A program made the translations under genes and the position numbers. The notes below the pieces were generated by a model, which had not been told where the DNA came from, searched no databases, and saw only the letters and a list, made by a program, of their open reading frames with translations. From Anaerolineae bacterium (GTDB lineage Bacteria > Chloroflexota > Anaerolineae > B4-G1 > SLSP01), in the NCBI GenBank assembly GCA_025454475.1, contig JALOOJ010000004.1, positions 1 through 56,334 of the forward strand: DNA of 56,334 bases, in the 5' to 3' direction. Shown one piece after another: positions 42,144 through 51,173 of this stretch. Numbering within the stretch: position 1 is the first letter of the stretch; each line of letters begins with the position of its first letter.

Positions 42144-44228
42144 ATGCAGCCTGAGTGCCAGCCCGGTAGAAGCTATCCGCTCGGGGCTACCGTATACCCC
42201 ACGGGCACTAACTTCAGTCTCTTCTCGAAGAGCGCCAGCGCCGTGGAGCTCGTGCTGTTCGATCATCCCGACGACGCCGTGCCGCGTTACACCCTACAGC
42301 TGGAGCCAAGCCGATGCCGGACCTATTACTACTGGCATGCGTTCGTGCCCAACATCGGGCATGGTCAGCTCTACGGCTATCGGGTTCGCGGTCCGCACGA
42401 TCCCGAGCGCGGCTACAGGTTCGACGGCGAGAAGCTCCTTGTCGATCCCTATGCGCGGGCTGTGGCTCCTAGCAGCGCCTTCAGTCGGTACGCCGCCGCT
42501 CATCCTGGCGACAACTGCGGCATGGGTGTGAAGAGCGTGGTAGTCGACCCGAGCCTCTACGACTGGGAACAGGACTCGCAGCTGGACCGGCCCTTCGCCA
42601 GCACAGTCATTTACGAGATGCATATCCGCGGGTTCACGCGGCATCCAAGTGCCAACGTGTCCATCGAGAGATGTGGAACCTACTTGGGCGTCATCGACAA
42701 GATCCGGTATCTGCAGGCGCTCGGGGTAACGGCGGTCGAGCTTCTCCCGATCCAGCATTACGACGAGCAGGATGCGCCGGATGGCCTGACCAATTACTGG
42801 GGTTACAGCCCAATCGCGTTCTTCGCCCCGCACCAAGGCTATAGCTGCGGTGGACAGCCTTTGTCCGCCATCAACGAGTTCCGCGATATGGTGAAAGCTC
42901 TGCATCGTGCCGGGATCGAGGTGATCCTGGATGTCGTGTTCAACCACACCGCAGAAGGTGGCGCCGACGGACCGACGTATTCGCTGCGCGGGCTTGAGAA
43001 CCGAGCCTATTACCTCTTCGATGAGACCGGAACCGAGTATGCGAACTATAGTGGCACCGGAAACACAATCGATGCGAACCATTCTATCGTACGGCGCATG
43101 ATCATGGACTGCCTGCGCTACTGGGTGTCGGAGATGCACGTCGACGGTTTCCGCTTTGACCTCGCATCGGTTATGGCTCGCGACGAGGACGGGGAACCTA
43201 TGGATGATCCGCCCATTCTGTGGGAAATCGAGTCCGACCCCGTGCTTGCAGGCTCCAAGCTCATCGCAGAAGCCTGGGATGCTGCAGGCCTCTATCAAGT
43301 AGGGTCATTCATCGGACATCGATGGGCGGAATGGAATGGCGAGTTCAGGGACGATATGCGCCGGTTTGTGCGCGGTGACGTGGGCATGGTCAAGAAGCTG
43401 GCGGCACGCATCAATGGCAGCCCAGACCTGTACACACAGCCCGACCGAGAGCCCAATCGCAGCATCAACTTCATCACATCGCACGATGGGTTTACGCTCA
43501 ACGATCTGGTGAGTTACAACCAGAAGCACAATGAAGCCAACCTGGAGCAAAACAGGGACGGCGGTACCCCTAACTACAGTTGGAACTGCGGTGTCGAGGG
43601 ACCAACGAGCGACCCACAGATCGAGGCCTTGCGTAAGCGCCAGATCCGCAATCTGCTGACACTCCTCTTTGTCTCCCAAGGCACGCCCATGATCTTGATG
43701 GGCGATGAGGCGCGCCGGACTCAGTACGGCAACAACAATGCGTACTGCCAGGACAATGCGGTAAGCTGGTTCGACTGGCATACAGTCGAAGACCATGCTG
43801 ACCTGCTGCGTTTCATGCGCCTGCTGATGAGTGTCACCCAGAACCTCGCTGTTTTCCGAAAGGAGCGCTTCTGGCTTCCCCCTGACCATCACGACGCGCC
43901 CACTGTCACCTGGCACGGTGTGATGCTTTTCCAGCCCGACTGGAGCAGCCATTCACATACACTCGCCTTCGAGATCCGATCCAATGCCGACAGCGAACAC
44001 CTGCATATCATCCTCAATGCCTACACAGAGCCACTGGAGTTCGAGTTGCCCGATCCACGCATACTTAGGGAGGTCCCCGCGCGATGGTTGCGCCTAGTTG
44101 ATACTGCGCTGGCCCCTCCTGACGACGTCCGTCCTCCGGAGGAAGCGCCGGTGGTTGGAACTGCGAAATACAGCGTAAGCCCTCGGTCTGCCGTCGTGCT
44201 GTTGGCTGGGCCGGCGAACCTTGTCTAA
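42144..44228 (+). CDS. glgX: Glycogen debranching enzyme GlgX
   Basis: 694 aa, GH13 isoamylase type, hydrolysing alpha-1,6 branches of glycogen. An N-terminal CBM48 (GATVYPTGTNFSLFS onward) precedes the barrel: VIYEMHIRGFT, VILDVVFNHTAEG, the nucleophile Asp in DGFRFDLAS, the acid Glu in LIAEAWDAAG, and FITSHDGFTLNDLVSY. NNNAYCQDN is characteristic of GlgX. All three catalytic acids are present. I chose ATG 42144 because GAGG lies eight bases upstream; GTG 42135 would overlap that site. No other glycogen gene is near; it stands alone between two divergent or independent units. Confidence 0.95.
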   Translation: MQPECQPGRSYPLGATVYPTGTNFSLFSKSASAVELVLFDHPDDAVPRYTLQLEPSRCRTYYYWHAFVPNIGHGQLYGYRVRGPHDPERGYRFDGEKLLVDPYARAVAPSSAFSRYAAAHPGDNCGMGVKSVVVDPSLYDWEQDSQLDRPFASTVIYEMHIRGFTRHPSANVSIERCGTYLGVIDKIRYLQALGVTAVELLPIQHYDEQDAPDGLTNYWGYSPIAFFAPHQGYSCGGQPLSAINEFRDMVKALHRAGIEVILDVVFNHTAEGGADGPTYSLRGLENRAYYLFDETGTEYANYSGTGNTIDANHSIVRRMIMDCLRYWVSEMHVDGFRFDLASVMARDEDGEPMDDPPILWEIESDPVLAGSKLIAEAWDAAGLYQVGSFIGHRWAEWNGEFRDDMRRFVRGDVGMVKKLAARINGSPDLYTQPDREPNRSINFITSHDGFTLNDLVSYNQKHNEANLEQNRDGGTPNYSWNCGVEGPTSDPQIEALRKRQIRNLLTLLFVSQGTPMILMGDEARRTQYGNNNAYCQDNAVSWFDWHTVEDHADLLRFMRLLMSVTQNLAVFRKERFWLPPDHHDAPTVTWHGVMLFQPDWSSHSHTLAFEIRSNADSEHLHIILNAYTEPLEFELPDPRILREVPARWLRLVDTALAPPDDVRPPEEAPVVGTAKYSVSPRSAVVLLAGPANLV

Positions 44229-44248
44229 TCCCTCGGATGTGCTATAAT
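44221..44248 (+). promoter_or_regulatory. Promoter of the nusA cluster
   Basis: TTGTCT (44221-44226), 16-base spacer, TATAAT (44243-44248). The -35 overlaps the end of glgX. Confidence 0.65.
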
Positions 44249-44276
44249 CCTCTTAGCAGTAGGATGATGGGCACTG

Positions 44277-44307
44277 AAAAGTGGGGCGAGCCCCCACTTT
44301 TCTTCTT
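44277..44307 (+). terminator. Terminator-like hairpin in the nusA leader
   Basis: AAAAGTGGGG (44277-44286), loop CGAGC, CCCCACTTTT (44292-44301), then CTTCTT: 10 base pairs and a pyrimidine-rich tail. It lies downstream of the promoter at 44221-44248 and 36 bases upstream of nusA, so it can end both glgX readthrough and the nusA leader transcript. Confidence 0.7.
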
Positions 44308-44343
44308 AGATGCAATTGGGTGGATAGGGAGGCAGTTTCCTAG

Positions 44344-46392
44344 ATGAAGAGCGAGTTCGCCCTGGCCTTCAACCAGATCTGTGCCGAATACAGTTTGCCA
44401 AGGGAGGTCGTGCTTGATGCTGTCTGCGCTGCCTTGGCGACCGCGTACCGGCGTGACTGGAAAGTCCCAGCCACCCAGAACGTGTCCGCAGACATTAACC
44501 TGGAAACTGGGTTGGCGCGCATCTACGTAGAACGCAGTGTCCTGGAAGAAGTCGAGGATCACCAGATCGAGATCTCACTCAAGGAAGCGCGCAAAATCAA
44601 AGCCGACGCCCAGGTGGGTGACCTGATGATGATTGATGTCACCCCCCAGGATTTCGGCCGGATCGCAGCGCAGACTGCCAAACAAGTTATCACACAACGG
44701 CTGCGTGAAGCCGAACGCGAGAGCCAGTTCAACCGCTTCAGCCGCCAAGAGAATGAGATCATCATCGGCACTGTGCAGTCGGTGACCCCGCATGGGGTAA
44801 CGCTGCACCTGGAGCGGACCGAAGAAGCCTTGATGCCGAAGCGCGAGCAGATCCCTGGTGAGCGATACGTCATCCACCAGAAGATTCGTGTTTACGTGCT
44901 TGAGGTCCGGCGAACGTCGCGGGGCCCCGAGATCATCGTAAGCCGGAGCCACCCGCTTATGCTTCGCAGGCTGCTGGAGCTTGAGGTCCCCGAAATCCGC
45001 AGTGGGCAGGTTGAGATCCATGCTGTGGCGCGTGAGGCTGGGACGCGGGCAAAGGTTGCTGTCTCGGCTCGTCAGGTCGGCATCGATCCTGTCGGCGCGT
45101 GCGTCGGCATGCGCGGTATTCGCATCCAGACGATCTCGCGGGAACTGCAGGGCGAACGCATCGATGTTGTCGCGTGGAGTGATGATCCCGAGACGCTCAT
45201 CACCAACACACTCAGCCTCCCCAGCGTCGTGTGTGTGAACGTGGATGAGAACAACCCTGGTGGGCGAACCGCCGCAGTGGTGGTGATGGATGACCAGTTG
45301 TCGCTGGCCATCGGTCGATCGGGGCAGAACGCACGCCTAGCCGCCAAACTGACGAACTGGCGCATCGATATACAAGGGAGCACCGAAGCCGCAATCTGGG
45401 CGCTCGAACAGGTGAACCAGACTCCGGAGCTGCTGGATGCGCTGAAGGGGGCGGCAGTTTTGGTCCCGCGCCTCGCGTCGATCGTGCGGACGCACGAGGA
45501 AGAGCGCTACCCCTACACCGACGAAGAGCGCAACATCATTGCCGCCGTGGTCAAGGGCGTCCGTCAAGCAATCATTCAACGGCGAGAAGCCGAACGCCCG
45601 GGCTCCGTCCAGGCGCGCGCACGGCAGCACGCGCAGCATAGGGCTGAGGCCGAGCGTGTCAAGGCCACGGAGGAAGCCCGCGCTCGCGTTCCAAGGAAGG
45701 CTTACGAGATCCCGCTGAGCGATCTGTCGCTCTCGAGCAAGGTCTATACGAACTTGCTTACGGGCGGTATCGGTAATGCCGGTCAAGTGATGGAGCGTAT
45801 GGCCGAGGGTGATGAAGCCTTGCTGATGCTCAACGGTGTCGGCGTGAAGGCGCTCCAAGAGATCAAGCAAGCCGTTGAGGACAGCGGGCTCAACCTCCTG
45901 GAACAGGTGGATGTCTCCCCTGGTGACACTACGCCTGCCGACGAGGGGGAGTTGGAGCAACCGGACGGTACCGAGGCCATCAGGGTCCCGGAAGCCGAAA
46001 CCGTTGAACCTCCCGTTTCCTCAGAGGCCGAGGAGATCGAGGAACCAGTTGAGGCGTTTGGCGTCGACGCGGTCGAGGCAGCCGTTGAGACAGAGGCGGC
46101 TCCGACAGCCGAGGAATACCCTACGGCGGCACCCGAGGCAGGCGCCGAGGCTACAGAGCCGGCCAAGGAGAGTACTCCCGTTGCCGGCATCATACCCGGT
46201 GTTGGTGCTATCGTCTACGACGAGGTCGAGGAACCGGAAATCGAGGAGCCTACGGCCGAGGCGAAGCGAGGCAAGGGGCGGAAGCGCCGGCGTACCGTGG
46301 TCTTCGATGATACCACCGGCGAGACATTCGTCGTTCGCAAGCGGCGCAGCGGTACCGCCGATGGCTGGGACGAGTTCAGCGAGGATTTCTAG
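44344..46392 (+). CDS. nusA: Transcription termination/antitermination factor NusA, extended
   Basis: 682 aa, far longer than the usual 350-500. Residues about 1-125 form the RNA polymerase-binding N-domain, 135-200 the S1 domain (GTVQSVTPHGVTLHL), 200-360 the two KH domains (VGACVGMRGIRIQTISREL, and LAIGRSGQNARLAAKLT). A helix-hairpin-helix type region follows at about 460-520 (LLMLNGVGVKALQEIKQAVE). The last 150 residues are a Glu/Pro/Ala-rich acidic tail ending in a basic KRGKGRKRRR patch and a short acidic end. The tail is probably disordered. rimP, which usually precedes nusA, is absent. GGGAGG is eleven bases before ATG 44344, slightly far. Confidence 0.93.
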   Translation: MKSEFALAFNQICAEYSLPREVVLDAVCAALATAYRRDWKVPATQNVSADINLETGLARIYVERSVLEEVEDHQIEISLKEARKIKADAQVGDLMMIDVTPQDFGRIAAQTAKQVITQRLREAERESQFNRFSRQENEIIIGTVQSVTPHGVTLHLERTEEALMPKREQIPGERYVIHQKIRVYVLEVRRTSRGPEIIVSRSHPLMLRRLLELEVPEIRSGQVEIHAVAREAGTRAKVAVSARQVGIDPVGACVGMRGIRIQTISRELQGERIDVVAWSDDPETLITNTLSLPSVVCVNVDENNPGGRTAAVVVMDDQLSLAIGRSGQNARLAAKLTNWRIDIQGSTEAAIWALEQVNQTPELLDALKGAAVLVPRLASIVRTHEEERYPYTDEERNIIAAVVKGVRQAIIQRREAERPGSVQARARQHAQHRAEAERVKATEEARARVPRKAYEIPLSDLSLSSKVYTNLLTGGIGNAGQVMERMAEGDEALLMLNGVGVKALQEIKQAVEDSGLNLLEQVDVSPGDTTPADEGELEQPDGTEAIRVPEAETVEPPVSSEAEEIEEPVEAFGVDAVEAAVETEAAPTAEEYPTAAPEAGAEATEPAKESTPVAGIIPGVGAIVYDEVEEPEIEEPTAEAKRGKGRKRRRTVVFDDTTGETFVVRKRRSGTADGWDEFSEDF

Positions 46393-46399
46393 CTCAATC

Positions 46400-46566
46400 G
46401 GACACGTGAGAATGATCCTTTGGGTGGACCCAATCGCAAGACCCAGTGATTTCCTGGGGCACGAACTGCAATGCTAAGAAGCCTGCGACATCGATAGAGC
46501 AGCTATCGCAGGAGATCTTGGTCTTGGGCAAAGGGACGCCAAAGGAATACTGGCGTCCCTTTTTTT
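46400..46566 (+). ncRNA. Candidate structured RNA/attenuator between nusA and rnpM
   Basis: The 235-base gap (46393-46627) holds several potential helices: TTGGG/CCCAA near 46424, CCCAG/CTGGG near 46443, CCTGCGA/TCGCAGG (with alternative CGATAG/CTATCG) near 46486-46516, and a long-range CAAGACC/GGTCTTG pairing that would close a multi-branch loop. A strong terminator ends it. No known RNA class fits. It could be an attenuator for the downstream genes, a processed sRNA or only the nusA 3' end. Confidence 0.4.
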
Positions 46567-46567
46567 C
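46537..46567 (+). terminator. Intrinsic terminator after nusA
   Basis: GGGACGCCA, 9-base loop AAGGAATAC, TGGCGTCCC, then a run of seven T. Strong on the plus strand. It sits inside what is normally one nusA-infB transcript. Confidence 0.88.
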
Positions 46568-46627
46568 TGCTGGCTAGCATTATGCAACTGCACGACGCCT
46601 GAGGGTCACCCATAGAGTAATGTGAGA

Positions 46628-46948
46628 ATGGCCAGGAACAAGCAGAACCCGAAACAGAAGCATGTGCCCCAGCGGACGTGCGTGGCGTGCCGCCAGGCTA
46701 AGGCAAAGCGCGACCTGATCCGGGTTGTGCTCCTGGCTGAAGGGGGCGTCGCCGTGGACGAGTCCGGCAAACGAAACGGGCGCGGCGCGTACTTATGTAG
46801 AGACCTGGCGTGTTGGGACCAAGCCATCAAGCGTGGCAGTCTGGGCCGCGCCCTGCACACCAGCCTCCAGCCTGAGGACGTCAAGATGCTGGAGGACTTT
46901 GCGCAGTCCCTTCCGGGACTATCAGCAGAGGACAAGACGTCCACGTGA
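46628..46948 (+). CDS. rnpM: RNase P modulator RnpM (YlxR family)
   Basis: 106 aa. The family signature PQRTCVACRQAKAKRDLIRV is present near the N-terminus, followed by GRGAYLCRDLACWDQAIKR. YlxR proteins bind RNA; in Bacillus the protein modulates RNase P. It sits between nusA and infB as in most bacteria, with the usual ribosomal L7Ae-like gene missing. ATG 46628 is preferred to GTG 46622, though the ribosome-binding site is weak for both. The end is somewhat acidic and longer than in Bacillus. Confidence 0.9.
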   Translation: MARNKQNPKQKHVPQRTCVACRQAKAKRDLIRVVLLAEGGVAVDESGKRNGRGAYLCRDLACWDQAIKRGSLGRALHTSLQPEDVKMLEDFAQSLPGLSAEDKTST

Positions 46949-46987
46949 TTGCTCCGTTCGTGAGAGACTGATATAGGAGGAATGCGT

Positions 46988-48769
46988 ATGACAGAGAAAG
47001 AAATCACCATCCCAGAGGTAGTTACGGTTCGCGATCTTGCGGACTTGCTGGGAGAAACACCGATCAAAGTTATCAAGATCCTGATGAGCAATGGCGTGCT
47101 GGCTAGCATCAATCAGCAGGTCGACTTTGATACGGCCTCCATCATCGCCGCGGAGTTTGGATTCGATGTCAAACAGCCCTATGCTGAGCTAGAGGAAGAA
47201 GCCAAGACGGAGCTCTCAGCGTGGCAGATTCTGCTCGCAGATGAGGACCCGGATAGCCTCAAGGCCCGCCCTCCTGTCGTCACCGTTCTTGGACACGTGG
47301 ACCATGGCAAGACGTCGCTACTGGACGCCATACGCCACACTGATGTGGCGGGTGGGGAGAGCGGGGGCATCACACAACACATTGGTGCATACCAGATCAA
47401 GCACGGGGCACGGCGCATCACCTTCCTCGACACACCCGGCCATGAAGCCTTTACCGCAATGCGGGCACGTGGTGCCAATACCACCGACATCGCCGTCCTC
47501 GTCGTGGCAGCGGACGATGGCGTGCAGCCCCAGACGATCGAGGCCATCAATCACGCCAAGGCCGCACACGTCCCGATCATCGTGGCCCTTAACAAGATGG
47601 ACAGGCCCAACGCACGTCCTGAGGTGGTTATGCGACAGCTCTCGGACTTGGGACTGACCCCCGATGAGTGGGGCGGGAGCACGATGATCATCCCGGTATC
47701 CGCCAAGATGCAGACGGGCCTGGAAGATCTGTTGGAAGCCATCATCTTGGTAGCCGACGAGATCAATGTGCAGGCAAATCCCGAGCGCTCAGCTGTAGGC
47801 ACTGTTTTGGAGGGTCGCCTGGACAAACGGCGAGGCCCCTTGGCGACGGTGCTGGTACAGAACGGCACGCTTGACACAGGTGACGTTGTGGTTGTGGGCA
47901 AGACTTGGGGCAAGATCCGCGCACTCGAAGATGAGAACACCGCCCGCCATCGGACGGCCCCACCGGCAACGCCAACCGTTGTCATCGGGCTTCACGATGT
48001 CCCCGAGGCCGGTGACATCCTTGAGGTCGTCAGTGACGAACGTGTGGCGCGCGCCATCGCGGAGAAGCGAACCGATGAGGCCAAGCTGCGCGAACTCTCA
48101 CGGCCCAGCCGTCCGCTCTCACTAGATGACTTCTCGTCAGCCATCCGCGCGGGCCAAGCCCAGGAACTTAGCGTAGTCCTGAAGACGGATGTCCAAGGCT
48201 CCATCGAGCCTATTGTGACCAGTATCAATCGGCTTAGCACCAACGACGTCAAGGTCAATGTGATCCATGCCGCAGCCGGAACCATATCGGAATCGGATAT
48301 GAATCTGGCTTTGGCCTCAGATGCCATTGTGCTGGGCTTCCGTGTCTCCGCCGATGCTGCTGCGCAGCGAATGGCCGACTCTGAGGAGATGGAGATCCAC
48401 ACCTACGAGATCATTTACCGTCTCGTGGATGACGTGGAGAAGGCACTGAAGGGTATGCTCGAACCCACGTACACGGAAGCTGTGATCGGCGAGGCAGAGG
48501 TGCGCCAGATCTTCGACATATCCAGCCTCGGCAAGATCGCCGGGTGTTACATCACCCGCGGTCTGGCTCGGCGCAACGCGAAGGTTCGCGTGATTCGCAA
48601 TGACGCAGTCGTGCATGATGGTGCCATCGACTCTCTGAAACGCTTCGCAGAAGACGTGCGAGAGGTCCGCCAGAACTTCGAGTGCGGCATCAAACTGGAG
48701 AGCTTCGACGGCATTGCGGCGGGCGATCGTCTGCAGTTCTATGTCATGCGACGCGTCGAACAGGAATAG
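46988..48769 (+). CDS. infB: Translation initiation factor IF-2
   Basis: 593 aa, a short form lacking the long basic N-terminal region of enterobacterial IF-2. IF2N-like start ([20 protein letters not shown]), G domain with GHVDHGKTS (P-loop), [10 protein letters not shown] (switch 1), DTPGHEAF and NKMD, then domains II-IV; the last binds fMet-tRNA. It places initiator tRNA on the 30S subunit. I chose ATG 46988 because AGGAGG (46975-46980) lies seven bases before it; an in-frame ATG at 46982 is only one base from this site. Confidence 0.95.
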   Translation: MTEKEITIPEVVTVRDLADLLGETPIKVIKILMSNGVLASINQQVDFDTASIIAAEFGFDVKQPYAELEEEAKTELSAWQILLADEDPDSLKARPPVVTVLGHVDHGKTSLLDAIRHTDVAGGESGGITQHIGAYQIKHGARRITFLDTPGHEAFTAMRARGANTTDIAVLVVAADDGVQPQTIEAINHAKAAHVPIIVALNKMDRPNARPEVVMRQLSDLGLTPDEWGGSTMIIPVSAKMQTGLEDLLEAIILVADEINVQANPERSAVGTVLEGRLDKRRGPLATVLVQNGTLDTGDVVVVGKTWGKIRALEDENTARHRTAPPATPTVVIGLHDVPEAGDILEVVSDERVARAIAEKRTDEAKLRELSRPSRPLSLDDFSSAIRAGQAQELSVVLKTDVQGSIEPIVTSINRLSTNDVKVNVIHAAAGTISESDMNLALASDAIVLGFRVSADAAAQRMADSEEMEIHTYEIIYRLVDDVEKALKGMLEPTYTEAVIGEAEVRQIFDISSLGKIAGCYITRGLARRNAKVRVIRNDAVVHDGAIDSLKRFAEDVREVRQNFECGIKLESFDGIAAGDRLQFYVMRRVEQE

Positions 48770-48800
48770 GCGCGGACGCATTTGAGCGCATTGGCTTCCA

Positions 48801-48816
48801 GGCCGTTCCGACGGCC
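48801..48816 (+). repeat. Dispersed hairpin repeat, copy H (intergenic)
   Basis: GGCCGT-TCCG-ACGGCC, perfect 6-bp arms, in the 91-base gap between infB and rbfA, 45 bases before the rbfA start. Confidence 0.75.
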
Positions 48817-48860
48817 GCGCTCGACGGGAGCGCTTGGAGGCCTGTGGGAGAAGGAGAGCT

Positions 48861-49328
48861 ATGGGTAAGAAGTATTCCCGCCGCATCAACCAGCTAATCC
48901 AGCGCAAGGTGACACAACTGCTCCTCGAACAGAGCAACGATCCGCGGCTGGCAGAAGTCACGATCACCGACGCCAGTGTCAATCGCGACACCACCCGTGC
49001 GGAAATCTACTTCAGCATCATCGGTACTGCCGAAGAGATCGCCGGGGTACATCAAGCGCTCAATGGTGCGGCGGGATGGTTGCGCAAAGAGATGGCACCC
49101 ACCCTGAGACTGCGGAACCTTCCCGTGCTGGAGTTCATCTATGACCCCTCCCTCGCCCATGGAGCGCGCATCGAGGAGCTGTTGCACCAGCTAAAGGAAG
49201 AGGACAAGATCCCCGGCCCGGACCCGGACCTCACGGACAACGGTGTCGAGGATGACGCTGATGGAGACGATGACTACGGAGATGATGACGGTGCTGACGA
49301 AGACGACAGCGATCCTTCTGAGGAGTGA
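48861..49328 (+). CDS. rbfA: Ribosome-binding factor A
   Basis: 155 aa; binds 16S rRNA helix 1 region for late 30S maturation and cold adaptation. MGKKYSRRINQLIQRKVTQL, DPRLAEVTITDASVNRD, RAEIYFSIIG and PTLRLRNLPVLEFIYD fit the KH-like family, which usually ends near residue 115-120. The additional 35 residues are almost only Asp, Glu and Gly (DDADGDDDYGDDDGADEDD), a highly acidic tail unlike most RbfA. AAGGAG precedes ATG 48861. The last 44 bases overlap the nrnA start in another frame. Confidence 0.93.
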   Translation: MGKKYSRRINQLIQRKVTQLLLEQSNDPRLAEVTITDASVNRDTTRAEIYFSIIGTAEEIAGVHQALNGAAGWLRKEMAPTLRLRNLPVLEFIYDPSLAHGARIEELLHQLKEEDKIPGPDPDLTDNGVEDDADGDDDYGDDDGADEDDSDPSEE

Positions 49329-50271
49329 ACGCCCGCTCCTCATCGCCCACCCACGACCGGATGGCGACGCGATCGGGTCGACGCTGGCGCTTCGGCTCGC
49401 CCTGCTGCAGCTGGGCAGACAGCCCACAGTGGCCTGCGTCCATCCGCTCTCCAGCAACCTCGCCTATCTCCCAGGAGCCGATGCCTTTGTCCTAGACGTG
49501 CCGGAGGAGATCGACTGCGATCTAGTCGTGGCAGTGGACATGAGTGACCTCAAGCGCACCGGCGGGATCTACCGGGAGAGTTGGCTTGGCCGCATCCCAC
49601 TCCTCGTGATCGACCATCACGAGACCAATGCGCAGTCTGGCGACGTGAATCTGGTCGACCCTCACGTCGCAGCAACGGCAGTTCTGATGGCGGACGTAAT
49701 CCGAGCGCTCGGCGTCCCAGTCTCCGGTGACATCGCGACATGTCTCCTGGTGGGCCTGCTTACAGACACCCGTGGGCTACGGACGGATTCCACGACACCA
49801 GCTGTGCTGCGGCTGGTGAGTGAGCTGATAGAGGTCGGGGGCGATTATCTCGGTGCGATGCGCAAGACCCTGGACGCCGTTCCCTATCAGACAATGCGCG
49901 GCTGGGGCGAAGCGCTCAGCCATCTGCAGCTAGAGGGGAGCATCGGTTGGGCAGTGATGCCTCTTGCCGAGAAGCAGGCCCTCGGAATCGCCGACCACGA
50001 TGACCTCGATCTCGGCGACCTCTTGAGCCGCGTCGCAGAGGCACAGATCGCCGCCGCATTCATCGAGATGAGCGATGCCACTGTGAAAGTTAGCCTCCGC
50101 TCGCGTCAAGGATATAACGTCGCGGGCATTGCGCATGCGTTCGGCGGCGGCGGTCACCGCCAAGCGTCCGGTTTCAGCATCGATGGCCCGCTTGACCAAG
50201 CCGTCGCGCACGTGCTCAGGGCTATACGGGAGACGATGACTCAGCATGATCAACGGTGTGTTGATTGTTGA
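49285..50271 (+). CDS. nrnA: DHH/DHHA1 phosphoesterase, NrnA-like oligoribonuclease/pAp phosphatase
   Basis: About 328 aa. DHH domain with the metal-binding HPRPDGDAIGS, VAVDMSD, VIDHHETN and GLLTDTRGL, and a DHHA1 domain ending FGGGGHRQASGF. NrnA-type enzymes degrade 2-5 nt RNAs and dephosphorylate pAp. The neighbourhood between rbfA and truB is the usual one for nrnA. The start is uncertain: in-frame ATG codons at 49261, 49270, 49282, 49285 and GTG 49291 all lie in the acidic-tail region of rbfA; I favour 49285, with GGAG just upstream. Its 3' end overlaps truB by 26 bases. Confidence 0.9.
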   Translation: MTVLTKTTAILLRSERPLLIAHPRPDGDAIGSTLALRLALLQLGRQPTVACVHPLSSNLAYLPGADAFVLDVPEEIDCDLVVAVDMSDLKRTGGIYRESWLGRIPLLVIDHHETNAQSGDVNLVDPHVAATAVLMADVIRALGVPVSGDIATCLLVGLLTDTRGLRTDSTTPAVLRLVSELIEVGGDYLGAMRKTLDAVPYQTMRGWGEALSHLQLEGSIGWAVMPLAEKQALGIADHDDLDLGDLLSRVAEAQIAAAFIEMSDATVKVSLRSRQGYNVAGIAHAFGGGGHRQASGFSIDGPLDQAVAHVLRAIRETMTQHDQRCVDC

Positions 50272-51148
50272 CAAACCGGCTGGACTGACGTCACACGATG
50301 TGGTCAACCGGGTCCGTCGCCTAGCGGGCACGCGCCGTGTCGGGCACACAGGCACCCTCGACCCGATGGCCACAGGAGTGTTGGGCCTGCTCCTTGGGCC
50401 TGCCACGCGCCTGTCGCAGTATGCCATGGAGGGACGGAAACGATACCACGGCGTGCTGCGACTTGGCCAAACCACAGATACCTACGACGCAGACGGTGTG
50501 GTAACTGATGAGCGGCCCGTAGCCATCGACCTGCAGTCCATCGAGTCCGTTCTACCGCGCTTCCGGGGTGTTGTCCTGCAGGTTCCCCCGATGTACTCAG
50601 CGATCCGTGTCGAGGGCAAGCACCTCTACGAGCGGGCGCGGCAGGGCGAAGAGGTGGAACGGGCACCGAGACAAGTGACGATAGACAGCATAACAATCCT
50701 GGACTGGGCACCCCCTGACCTTGCCCTCGATGTGACGTGCTCGTCAGGGACCTATATCCGCAGTCTGGCCCACGATATTGGACAGGAACTTGGTTGCGGC
50801 GGGCACCTGAGCGCCCTACGCCGCATTGCCAGTGGGCCTTTCACTCTTGAACGAGGCTGGACGCTGGGAGACCTGGAACAACTGCAGACCACTGGACGTT
50901 TCAGCGAAGCCTTGTTGCCTGCGACCGCGGCCCTCGGATCAATGCCGGCGATCCTGGTTTCGGCGGACGACGAACGCGCCATCCGCTTCGGGCAAACGAT
51001 TGAGGTCACCCTTTCCCAAGTCGCCCTGCCTGAGCCCCCCGACCTGCTCCAAGCGCGCGATGCCGGCGGTGACCTGATCGCGGTCCTCAGGCATCTGGCG
51101 AGCTTCGCGTACCAGCCCGCGGTGGTCCTGCCGCCTGACGCCGCTTGA
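50246..51148 (+). CDS. truB: tRNA pseudouridine(55) synthase TruB
   Basis: 300 aa. Makes pseudouridine 55 in the T-loop of tRNAs. The N-terminus GVLIVDKPAGLTSHDVV, the catalytic Asp in GHTGTLDPMATGVL, KRYHGVLRLGQTTDTYDADG, QVPPMYSAIRVEGKHLYE and SGTYIRSLAHDIG are all present. The C-terminal PUA-like part is short and diverged. Starts inside the end of nrnA, so translational coupling is likely. Confidence 0.96.
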   Translation: MINGVLIVDKPAGLTSHDVVNRVRRLAGTRRVGHTGTLDPMATGVLGLLLGPATRLSQYAMEGRKRYHGVLRLGQTTDTYDADGVVTDERPVAIDLQSIESVLPRFRGVVLQVPPMYSAIRVEGKHLYERARQGEEVERAPRQVTIDSITILDWAPPDLALDVTCSSGTYIRSLAHDIGQELGCGGHLSALRRIASGPFTLERGWTLGDLEQLQTTGRFSEALLPATAALGSMPAILVSADDERAIRFGQTIEVTLSQVALPEPPDLLQARDAGGDLIAVLRHLASFAYQPAVVLPPDAA

Positions 51149-51173
51149 CGACCGCGCTCAACCGTTAACAAAG

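Noticed and set aside
39849-43866. Further TTCYGA words, for example near 39856, 40407, 41063 and 43859
   Set aside because: They lack paired arms and lie in ordinary coding sequence; counted as background.
46420-46440. GGGTGGACCC resembling the T-box core
   Set aside because: The terminator lies over 100 bases away, no specifier stem is visible and the downstream genes are not amino-acid related.
48285-48305. TCGGAA within an imperfect palindrome in infB
   Set aside because: It encodes the conserved Ser-Glu-Ser-Asp of IF-2, so protein conservation explains it.
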